A DNA stretch of 7,809 nt from an uncultured Porphyromonadaceae bacterium (GTDB lineage: Bacteria > Bacteroidota > Bacteroidia > Bacteroidales > Muribaculaceae). The DNA is taken from positions 1 through 7,809 of the forward strand of contig CAMWQF010000123.1 of the NCBI GenBank assembly GCA_947176285.1, given 5' to 3'. Position numbers and translations under genes: made by a program. Below, in pieces: positions 1-5,576 of this stretch (positions are counted from its first letter, which is position 1; every line of letters starts with the position of its first letter). A model generated the notes under the pieces. It saw only the letters and a program-made list of their open reading frames with translations, made no database searches and was not told where the DNA came from.

Positions 1-36
1 GTCTAATAGGTCTAATGGGACTAATTAGTCTAATTT
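1..36. repeat. 9-bp tandem repeat array A, cut by the window edge
   Basis: Four consecutive 9-base units are visible on the plus strand: GTCTAATAG, GTCTAATGG, GACTAATTA and GTCTAATTT, followed by a degenerate unit at 37-45. Units 3 and 4 together create the 12-bp perfect palindrome GACTAATTAGTC at 19-30. The array lies 47 bases past the menA stop codon and probably continues beyond the left edge of the window. It is the same family, in the same orientation, as the arrays at 5442-5531 and 7021-7082. The rest of the gap (46-76) is G-rich and has no hairpin that I would call a terminator. Confidence 0.85.
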
Positions 37-76
37 GAATAATAAGTAATGGGGGTATGTGGGGTTGGAATGAGGG

Positions 77-1027
77 TTAGAAGGGGATGTGGGCTAGATG
101 GTTGTGGATTGTGTCGAAGTTCATAATGACATCAATTAAGGTCCACAGGATGGTAGTGAGGAGGAGGATTGCAGTGTAGCGGAGCACTTTGTTGAGACGA
201 TGGTCGGAGAAATTAAAGAGGGCTGCGATAATAGGCATAAACCATATTCCTACCGCAACATAACCTGCCCAGCCCCAATCGTTGAGCGCGTCTTTCATTC
301 CATACCATATCAGGGCGAGGCCAGCGTATGCAAATACTATATAGACGATTTTCATCGGTTTTATACCGAATTTTACCACTTTGGTACGCTTGTTTACCTT
401 TTTATCGTCGCGATAGTCTCTGATATTATTGACAGTCAATACGTTTGCGCCTAAAAGTCCTACGCCGATTGATACTATCAAAGCCATCTTCCACATTTCT
501 CCTAGGACGGCTGCCATGGCTCCACCGGTCCAATCTCCACATTGTAGGTAAGCGGTAAGTGTCACCGGCACAATTCCATAGAAAATGATCACTGCTTCGT
601 CGCCAAGTCCATGATGAGAAAGAGGCCAGGGTCCGGCACTGTAGGCGAAAGCTGCAATTACTATTAAGATTCCGACCGCTATTAGCCATAATCCACCCCA
701 ATGGAGTAAGGAAAGTCCGAGAAGGCAGTCTGCTGCCATGAGAATGATCATGGCCCATTTCATTGATTCCGGCTTGATGTCTCCTTCCGTCACTCCACGT
801 CTGAATCCTTCACGACCTTTTTTATCTATATGATTTTTATAGTCGAAATATTCGTTGGCGAAATTGCTGACAATTTGTGCTACTAAAGCAAAAATCAGGC
901 AGATTAGGGCAGGCATCCATTTGAAATTACCATAGGCGATAGCAATGGCAGTCCCGGCGAGCACTCCTGCGATGCTTACCGGCAATGTTCTGAGGCGCAT
1001 AGCCTCTATCCATGCTTTTCCATTCAT
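77..1027 (-). CDS. menA: 1,4-dihydroxy-2-naphthoate polyprenyltransferase (UbiA family)
   Basis: MenA joins a polyprenyl diphosphate to 1,4-dihydroxy-2-naphthoate in the inner membrane, giving demethylmenaquinone, the penultimate step of menaquinone synthesis. The 316-residue product is mostly hydrophobic, with about eight to nine likely membrane helices, and has the usual family length. Both Asp-rich prenyl-diphosphate/Mg motifs are present: N58xxxD62xxxxxD68, and N200-N201-I-R-D204 followed by D207-D208 and the KRTKVVKFG stretch (213-221), which matches the NNLRD...KNTLVVRLG form typical of MenA rather than UbiA. A YSAGPWPL...GLGD segment at 129-143 is also typical. The start is an ATG without a Shine-Dalgarno site. 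The gene is separated from tadA by a terminator and has its own candidate promoter at 1087-1118, so it is probably a monocistronic unit or the first gene of a unit running left out of the window. Confidence 0.95.
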   Translation of the reverse strand: MNGKAWIEAMRLRTLPVSIAGVLAGTAIAIAYGNFKWMPALICLIFALVAQIVSNFANEYFDYKNHIDKKGREGFRRGVTEGDIKPESMKWAMIILMAADCLLGLSLLHWGGLWLIAVGILIVIAAFAYSAGPWPLSHHGLGDEAVIIFYGIVPVTLTAYLQCGDWTGGAMAAVLGEMWKMALIVSIGVGLLGANVLTVNNIRDYRDDKKVNKRTKVVKFGIKPMKIVYIVFAYAGLALIWYGMKDALNDWGWAGYVAVGIWFMPIIAALFNFSDHRLNKVLRYTAILLLTTILWTLIDVIMNFDTIHNHLAHIPF

Positions 1028-1060
1028 ATGATTAGGTTTTCTTGAGAGATTATATTATGT

Positions 1061-1077
1061 CAAGACTTGTTGTCTTG
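1061..1077 (-). promoter_or_regulatory. small hairpin at the expected 5' end of the menA transcript
   Basis: CAAGAC (1061-1066) and GTCTTG (1072-1077) form a perfect 6-bp inverted repeat around a 5-base loop. It lies between the candidate -7 element (1087-1094) and the menA ATG (1027). With a start site a few bases past the -7 box, the hairpin would sit within the first 5 to 20 bases of the mRNA. It could stabilise the 5' end or be a short operator; the sequence does not say which. No riboswitch-sized structure is visible. Confidence 0.4.
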
Positions 1078-1086
1078 TTTGTAATG

Positions 1087-1118
1087 CAAAGTTAATCAAA
1101 AAATTTCATTTTAAGAAA
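1087..1118 (-). promoter_or_regulatory. candidate Bacteroidota promoter for menA
   Basis: Read on the minus strand, 1094-1087 is TAACTTTG, an exact match to the Bacteroidota -7 consensus TAnnTTTG. Twenty bases further upstream lies TTTC (1118-1115), one mismatch from the -33 element TTTG. The predicted start of transcription is about 1078-1082, giving a leader of about 50 bases before the menA ATG. The DNA upstream (1095-1200) is very A/T-rich. The -7 match is strong and the -33 match is imperfect. Confidence 0.6.
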
Positions 1119-1131
1119 TTATTTTGCAAGA

Positions 1132-1173
1132 AATTTGAAATATTTTTGTAATAATTGAAAAGAATTTGAAATA
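1132..1173. repeat. 11-bp direct repeat upstream of the menA promoter
   Basis: AATTTGAAATA occurs at 1132-1142 and again at 1163-1173, 31 bp apart, which is close to three helical turns. Both copies are in the A/T-rich stretch upstream of the menA -33 region. The spacing would place them on the same face of the DNA, as for an activator pair or UP-like A-tracts, but in DNA this A/T-rich a chance match is quite possible. Confidence 0.3.
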
Positions 1174-1227
1174 ATTTTATGTAATGATATGATATATAAT
1201 ACTATAGCAAATTAGCACCTAAATAAA

Positions 1228-1254
1228 TCAGGATGCACTGTCGGTGCATCCTGA
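1228..1254 (-). terminator. intrinsic terminator after tadA
   Basis: CAGGATGCAC (1229-1238) and GTGCATCCTG (1244-1253) form a perfect 10-bp stem, extended to 11 bp by T1228/A1254, around the 5-base loop TGTCG. Read on the minus strand, the hairpin starts 27 bases after the tadA stop codon and is followed by ATTTATTTAG, a moderately U-rich tail. This fits the end of the ribE/glgB-to-tadA transcription unit. The plus-strand side is A-rich and lacks a T tract, so it probably acts in one direction only. Confidence 0.85.
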
Positions 1255-1280
1255 AACATAATTGATATCTGATGGTGGAA

Positions 1281-1727
1281 TTAACGTTTGGATTGAAAAA
1301 ATGATTTCATCAATTCGGCTGATTCTTCAGCGAGGACTCCTGAAATGACTGTGGTTTTGGGATGAAGAGGGGATTTCCCTCCGTAAAAGGATTGGAATCC
1401 TCGTTTCGGATCGTCTGCGCCCCAGATTAGTTTGCCAAAGCGTGCCCAACCTATTGCTCCTGCACACATGTAGCAAGGTTCTACGGTCACGTAAATAGAG
1501 CATTCCGGCAGGGCTCTTCCTCCAAGATTTTCTTGTGCTGCAGTGATAGCCATCATTTCGGCATGTGCTGTCACGTCGGTGAGACGTTCTGTCTGGTTGT
1601 GGCCGCGGCCGATGATACGGTCATTGCATACAACAACCGCCCCAACCGGCACTTCATCTTCAGAGTAAGCGATTTCGGCTTCCTTCAGTGCTTCTCGCAT
1701 CCAATATTCGTCACTCTTTGGTGTCAT
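1281..1727 (-). CDS. tadA: tRNA-specific adenosine deaminase
   Basis: TadA deaminates A34 to inosine in the anticodon of tRNA-Arg(ACG), allowing one tRNA to read several CGN codons. The 148-residue protein is a single cytidine-deaminase-fold domain of normal length. The zinc-site motifs are complete: H55-A-E57, where E57 is the proton shuttle, and P84-C85-Y-M-C88. N44 in RGHN and the EVPVGAVVV strand (25-33) are also typical of the family. The start overlaps the end of ispH by 17 bases. I kept this ATG because the DEYWMREAL segment at 6-14 is conserved among TadA proteins, so the next Met (residue 10) would cut into the domain. There is no Shine-Dalgarno site, so translation is probably coupled to ispH. 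A strong hairpin terminator follows. Confidence 0.95.
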   Translation of the reverse strand: MTPKSDEYWMREALKEAEIAYSEDEVPVGAVVVCNDRIIGRGHNQTERLTDVTAHAEMMAITAAQENLGGRALPECSIYVTVEPCYMCAGAIGWARFGKLIWGADDPKRGFQSFYGGKSPLHPKTTVISGVLAEESAELMKSFFQSKR

Positions 1728-2622
1728 TTTGTTCTATTTCGGTTTTGTCTGATTTTTCACAGGCTTCAGCCACCTTTTGCATCAGCCAGCGTGGAGTGGA
1801 AGTCGCTCCGCATATTCCGATGCTCTCTGCCCCCATTATCCAATCAGGGTCAAGTTCGGTTTCGTCAGTTATGAGATAGGTCTTGGGATTCACTTCCTTG
1901 CATTGAGCATAAAGCACCTTCCCATTGCTGCTTTTCGCTCCGCTGACGAAGAGTATCACATCATGGTTTGCAGCGAATTGACGCATTTGCGGCATCCGAT
2001 TGGCTACCTGGCGGCATATCGTGTCAAACCATTGGAATGTCCCGGCTTTTTTCCTTGATTGAATTTCTGCCACAATATCCTGAAACCCTTCAATAGATTT
2101 GGTGGTCTGAGAATAGAGCCATATATCTCTGTTTAGGTCGATGTTATCAAGATCTGCCTTGTCTTGGATCACTACGGCACGCCCTTCGGTCTGACCTACA
2201 AGACCATTTACTTCCGCATGGCCCGGTTTCCCGTAAATGACAATCAGAGGATCATTTTCTGAATCATTTGTGGGGGCTGAAGATTTGTCGTAGGCATCCT
2301 TTATCCTCTTTTGTAGCTGCAACACCACCGGACAGGTGGCATCAATAATCTCGATATTGTTTTTTCTTGCAGTTTCATATGTAGAGGGGGGTTCGCCATG
2401 AGCGCGAAGAAGCACTTTGACGTTGTGCAGTTTTGCAAATTCGTCATGGTCTACCGTAATCAAGCCCTTCTTGCGCAGCCTCTCTACTTCTCCGGCATTG
2501 TGCACGATGTCGCCGAGGCAGTATAGCACGCCAGTTCGTTCGAGTTCTGCCTCCGCTTTTCGGATAGCGGTAGTTACGCCAAAGCAGAAACCGCTTCCAC
2601 TATCTATTTCTATCTTAGCCAC
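1711..2622 (-). CDS. ispH: 4-hydroxy-3-methylbut-2-enyl diphosphate reductase
   Basis: IspH (LytB) carries out the last step of the MEP pathway, reducing HMBPP to IPP and DMAPP with a cubane iron-sulfur cluster in the cytoplasm. The 303-residue protein has all key residues. Cluster cysteines are C13 (GFCFGV), C97 (ATCP) and C203 (DTIC). Substrate-binding histidines are H41, H75 and H135, the catalytic glutamate is E137 (GHAEVNG), and the SGAKSSN loop is at 228-234. A hydrophilic loop around 113-124 and an acidic/lysine tail after 288 look like lineage-specific additions. The start codon is GTG at 2620-2622, preceded by GAGGAG (2630-2635) seven bases upstream, an unusually good Shine-Dalgarno for this window. 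It overlaps cmk by 8 bases and tadA by 17. The cmk-ispH pairing is common in bacteria. The products feed the polyprenyl chain used by menA. Confidence 0.96.
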   Translation of the reverse strand: MAKIEIDSGSGFCFGVTTAIRKAEAELERTGVLYCLGDIVHNAGEVERLRKKGLITVDHDEFAKLHNVKVLLRAHGEPPSTYETARKNNIEIIDATCPVVLQLQKRIKDAYDKSSAPTNDSENDPLIVIYGKPGHAEVNGLVGQTEGRAVVIQDKADLDNIDLNRDIWLYSQTTKSIEGFQDIVAEIQSRKKAGTFQWFDTICRQVANRMPQMRQFAANHDVILFVSGAKSSNGKVLYAQCKEVNPKTYLITDETELDPDWIMGAESIGICGATSTPRWLMQKVAEACEKSDKTEIEQNDTKE

Positions 2623-3304
2623 GTGTTTTCTCCTCGAAAAGCTTTACGAGTACTTCAATTTGCTCTTCGCGCGTGAGATTGTCGTTGTCAAGCACAAACG
2701 CATCGTCGGCTTTGCGAAGAGGGGATTCCTTTCGTGTAGAATCGATGTGATCGCGCTCCTTAATATTAGCGAGCACTGATTCAAAGTCTGAAGGAGTCCC
2801 TTTTTCAATAAGTTCATCATATCTGCGCTTGGCTCTGACTTCAGGACTTGCATTGACGAATACTTTCATCTCGGCATCAGGGAACACCGTAGTTCCGATA
2901 TCCCTTCCATCCATCACGATTCCCTTGTCTTTGCCATACTGTTGCTGAAGGTCGACGAGATAATGTCTCACTTCAGGAATGACAGCGACGGGACTGACCC
3001 AACTGCTGACCTCCATGCCACGTATCTCTTTCTCTACATCCTCTCCATTAAGGATGGTATGTTGCGTTTCGTCGGGGGTAATGACGAAAGAAATGTTGAT
3101 AAGGGGTAGGGCTTTAATCAGGGCTGTTGTGTCGACGCCGGTTTCCTTATCGGTCATTCCATGTCGTATGGCATAGAGGGTAGTGGCGCGATACATGGCG
3201 CCACTATCTACATATACATATCCGATTCTTTTTGCAAGTTGCTTAGCCATAGTGCTTTTGCCACTTGAACTGAACCCATCTATAGCAATTGTGATCTTCT
3301 TCAT
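2615..3304 (-). CDS. cmk: cytidylate (CMP/dCMP) kinase
   Basis: Cmk phosphorylates CMP and dCMP to the diphosphates with ATP in the cytoplasm. The 229-residue protein matches the family length. It opens with the P-loop GFSSSGKS (10-17), followed by the D33-S-G-A-M-Y-R39 nucleotide-binding segment, G133-R-D-I-G-T138 with the FPDA stretch, the basic K159-R-R161 region of the lid, and D188-S-T-R-K-E-S-P-L196, all characteristic of bacterial CMP kinases. The ATG overlaps the glgB stop as ATGA (3301-3304), and the TAA stop lies inside the start of ispH. The codons for the last few residues also supply the ispH ribosome-binding site. Translation is therefore probably coupled through glgB-cmk-ispH. 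Confidence 0.96.
   Translation of the reverse strand: MKKITIAIDGFSSSGKSTMAKQLAKRIGYVYVDSGAMYRATTLYAIRHGMTDKETGVDTTALIKALPLINISFVITPDETQHTILNGEDVEKEIRGMEVSSWVSPVAVIPEVRHYLVDLQQQYGKDKGIVMDGRDIGTTVFPDAEMKVFVNASPEVRAKRRYDELIEKGTPSDFESVLANIKERDHIDSTRKESPLRKADDAFVLDNDNLTREEQIEVLVKLFEEKTRG
2630..2635 (-). promoter_or_regulatory. ribosome-binding site for the GTG start of ispH
   Basis: Read on the minus strand this is GAGGAG, seven bases before the GTG at 2622-2620, inside the codons for E224-E225 of cmk. It supports the GTG as the true ispH start. It stands out because I see no comparable site before menA, tadA, cmk, glgB, the ATPase gene or ribE. Confidence 0.65.
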
Positions 3305-5415
3305 TTCTTTTTGGATGTTGTCTTTTTAGCCTTAGTCTTAGTTGCCTTTGCAGCTTCTGTCTTTGTTGCCGCAGGTTTGTGTCCTGGACGAGGTTTCACC
3401 ATTCTAAGCACTTGAGCAGTGCGAGCCGGAATATACATCTTAAGCCAACCTTTGCCTGCAGGAGTGTAAAGAGGATCCGGAGTGGTGAAATGATGCACTT
3501 TGTCATCTACAAGACCATGGCCGCCGAATGCTGTGGAGTCTGAATCAAGCAATACTTCATATTCGCCGGCAGGTGCAAGGAAGCCATAGTCGGGGAAAGA
3601 TTGGGTTGGACTCCAGTTGAATACGAAGATTAGGTCACCGCGCTTGAATGCAAGCACTTGGTCGTCGTCCTTCTCCCAAAGTTTCTCTACAGGTTTTGCC
3701 TGAAAGTTGTATTGCTTTTCCACAAGCCCAATCATAGCGTTGTCAAAACTATTCAGGTACTTGTATTTTAGATCTTCCCGGTCAACGAGATCCCACTGCC
3801 TGCGAGCATATTTATGGCTCCAGCCGTTTCCTTCTCGTGGGAAGTCGATCCATTCCGGATGGCCGAATTCATTTCCCATGAAGTTTAGGTATCCTCCGTT
3901 GATGCTTGCGAGAGTCACAAGTCGGATCATCTTGTGGAGAGCCATGCCTCGCTCTACAGTGAAATCGTTGTCTCCATCCATCATATGCCAATACATTTCC
4001 TTGTCGATAAGACGGAAGATGATCGTCTTGTCGCCTACGAGTGCCTGGTCGTGGCTCTCGCAATATGAGATGGTCTTTTCGTCAGCACGTCGGTTGGTGA
4101 GTTCCCAGAAAATGGATGTCGGATGCCAGTCTTCGTCTTTCTTCTCTTTGATCATCTTGATCCAGTAGTCAGGTATTCCCATAGCCATGCGATAATCGAA
4201 GCCGATGCCGCCGTCTTTGAATTTTACGGCAAGCCCCGGCATTCCGCTCATCTCCTCAGCGATGGTAATAGCGTTCGGATTCACCTCATGAATCAGAAGA
4301 TTGGCAAGGGTGAGGTAGACAATGGCATTGGTATCCTGATTTCCGTCATAATAGTCGGGGTAGCCTCCAAATGCTTTTCCGAGTCCGTGGTCGTAATAGA
4401 GCATGGAAGTCACGCCATCGAAGCGGAACCCGTCAAATTTATATTCCTCTTGCCAGAACTTGCAGTTGCTGAGAAGGAAGTAGAGCACAGAGTTCTTGCC
4501 GTAGTCGAAAAGCAGAGAGTCCCATGCCGGATGTTCGCGACGGTCGCCTTGGTTAAAGTAGAGATCGTAGCTTCCGTCAAGACGTCCGAGACCTTCCACT
4601 TCGTTTTTCACTGCATGGCTATGCACGATATCCATGATTACTGCTATCCCGAGTTCATGAGCATCATCGATAAGATGCTTCAGGTCATCAGGAGTGCCAA
4701 AGCGACTTGAAGCCGCGTAGAAACTGCTGACATGATATCCAAAAGATCCATAGTAGGGATGTTCTTGAATTGCCATTATTTGGATAGCATTATATCCGTC
4801 GGCTGCAATTCTTGGCAATATCTTGGTGTGGAATTCTTCGTAAGAGCCCACCTTTTCTTCCTGTTGAGCCATCCCGATATGGCATTCGTAAATGAGAAGC
4901 GGTTTGGTGTCAGGAGTGAAGTCATTCACCTTGAATTCATAGGGATGCTCCGGAGCGTATACCTGGGCACTGAATATCTTAGTCACATCGTCTTGGACTA
5001 CTCTTGTTGCATATGCAGGAATACGTTCTCCCTGTCCTCCATCCCAAGTGACGAACATCTTATATAGGTCACCATCATGGAGTTTGTCAGCAGGCAGTTT
5101 GATTTCCCACGATCCGCTGTCGCCGATGCGAGTGAGTTTGTAGTCGTCGTTTAATTTCCAGTCGTCGAAAGTGCCGATCAAGTGTATGGAGGTGGCATTA
5201 GGCGCGAACTCTCGGAAGATCCAGCTGCCGTCGTCTTGTCTGTGAAGCCCGAAATATTCGTAAGCATTCGCAAAGTTGGATAGCGAGCCTGAAGCGGCTG
5301 TAAGTTCTTTAATTTTTCTTATTGCATCTTCGTGTCTTCCTTCGATAGCTTCTTCAAAAGGTTCGAGCCATGGGTCGTTGCGAAGGATTTCAAGTTGTTT
5401 TTTCTTGCGGGCCAT
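3301..5415 (-). CDS. glgB: 1,4-alpha-glucan branching enzyme, eukaryote-like GH13 type
   Basis: GlgB cuts alpha-1,4-glucan chains and rejoins them as alpha-1,6 branches in glycogen. From the ATG at 5413-5415 the product has 704 residues: an N-terminal helical segment, a CBM48 glycogen-binding domain at about 55-150, a GH13 barrel at about 170-520, and an all-beta C-terminal domain. GH13 motifs are intact: D262-I-V-H-S-H267, R331-F-D333 (nucleophile), A386-E387-E (acid/base) and S454-H-D456 (transition-state Asp). DIVHSHAVKN and YHVSSFYAASSRFGTPDD resemble eukaryotic-type branching enzymes. The open frame runs on to a TTG at 5551-5553, but that extension translates the 9-bp DNA repeat as PIR/LIR/SPI units and is very unlikely to be protein. 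The last 22 residues are a Lys/Ala/Thr tail. No other glycogen gene is in the window. It overlaps cmk by four bases. Confidence 0.95.
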   Translation of the reverse strand: MARKKKQLEILRNDPWLEPFEEAIEGRHEDAIRKIKELTAASGSLSNFANAYEYFGLHRQDDGSWIFREFAPNATSIHLIGTFDDWKLNDDYKLTRIGDSGSWEIKLPADKLHDGDLYKMFVTWDGGQGERIPAYATRVVQDDVTKIFSAQVYAPEHPYEFKVNDFTPDTKPLLIYECHIGMAQQEEKVGSYEEFHTKILPRIAADGYNAIQIMAIQEHPYYGSFGYHVSSFYAASSRFGTPDDLKHLIDDAHELGIAVIMDIVHSHAVKNEVEGLGRLDGSYDLYFNQGDRREHPAWDSLLFDYGKNSVLYFLLSNCKFWQEEYKFDGFRFDGVTSMLYYDHGLGKAFGGYPDYYDGNQDTNAIVYLTLANLLIHEVNPNAITIAEEMSGMPGLAVKFKDGGIGFDYRMAMGIPDYWIKMIKEKKDEDWHPTSIFWELTNRRADEKTISYCESHDQALVGDKTIIFRLIDKEMYWHMMDGDNDFTVERGMALHKMIRLVTLASINGGYLNFMGNEFGHPEWIDFPREGNGWSHKYARRQWDLVDREDLKYKYLNSFDNAMIGLVEKQYNFQAKPVEKLWEKDDDQVLAFKRGDLIFVFNWSPTQSFPDYGFLAPAGEYEVLLDSDSTAFGGHGLVDDKVHHFTTPDPLYTPAGKGWLKMYIPARTAQVLRMVKPRPGHKPAATKTEAAKATKTKAKKTTSKKK

Positions 5416-5576
5416 ATGAGTGGGTATTTGTTTTTTTGTTGTTCTAATTGGGCTAATTAGTCTAATTAGTCTAATTGGTCTAATAGGTCTAATTGGACTA
5501 ATGGGACTAATTTGTCTAAATGGGCTATTTTGATAAAAGTCCTTTATTGACAAAACGCTGAAATGATAATGTTTGT
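5416..5576. other. ATPase-glgB intergenic region
   Basis: This 161-bp gap is mostly occupied by the 90-bp repeat array at 5442-5531. A T-rich run at 5427-5440 (A-rich in the mRNA) lies just before the glgB ATG, which is usual for Bacteroidota leaders. The remaining 5532-5576 has no clear hairpin. The only CAAA on the plus strand (5551-5554) is not followed by the TA needed for a minus-strand -7 box. I therefore see no promoter or terminator, which favours read-through into glgB. Confidence 0.5.
5442..5531. repeat. 9-bp tandem repeat array B, ten units
   Basis: Ten units follow each other with an exact 9-base period: TTCTAATTG, GGCTAATTA, GTCTAATTA, GTCTAATTG, GTCTAATAG, GTCTAATTG, GACTAATGG, GACTAATTT, GTCTAAATG and GGCTATTTT. 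The centre CTAAT is the most constant part and the outer bases vary. Units 8-9 form GACTAATTTGTC (5505-5516), one base from the palindrome seen in the other two arrays. Because 9 is a multiple of three, the array stays open in the glgB frame and falsely extends that gene. It lies 46 bases past the ATPase stop. Confidence 0.95.

Noticed and set aside
426..758. 110-codon open frame on the minus strand inside menA
   Set aside because: Out-of-frame shadow of menA, rich in Arg, Ser and Trp with no domain; menA has all family motifs.
1123..1148. Plus-strand promoter with TATTTTTG at 1141-1148
   Set aside because: The -7 match is exact, but the nearest TTTG is only 14 bases upstream and no rightward gene follows. 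Such matches are expected by chance in A/T-rich DNA.
4123..4710. 195-codon open frame on the plus strand
   Set aside because: It is fully antisense to the GH13 core of glgB, has no recognisable domain, and is a shadow of the real coding frame. The same holds for the plus-strand frames at 3707-4168, 4732-5067 and 5601-6047.
5442..5531. Repeat array as a CRISPR array
   Set aside because: The units are contiguous 9-mers with no spacers, and no cas gene is nearby.
5416..5553. N-terminal extension of GlgB to the TTG at 5553
   Set aside because: It encodes only the 9-bp DNA repeat and its flank, begins with a rare TTG, and precedes a good ATG at 5415 that gives a normal GlgB N-terminus.
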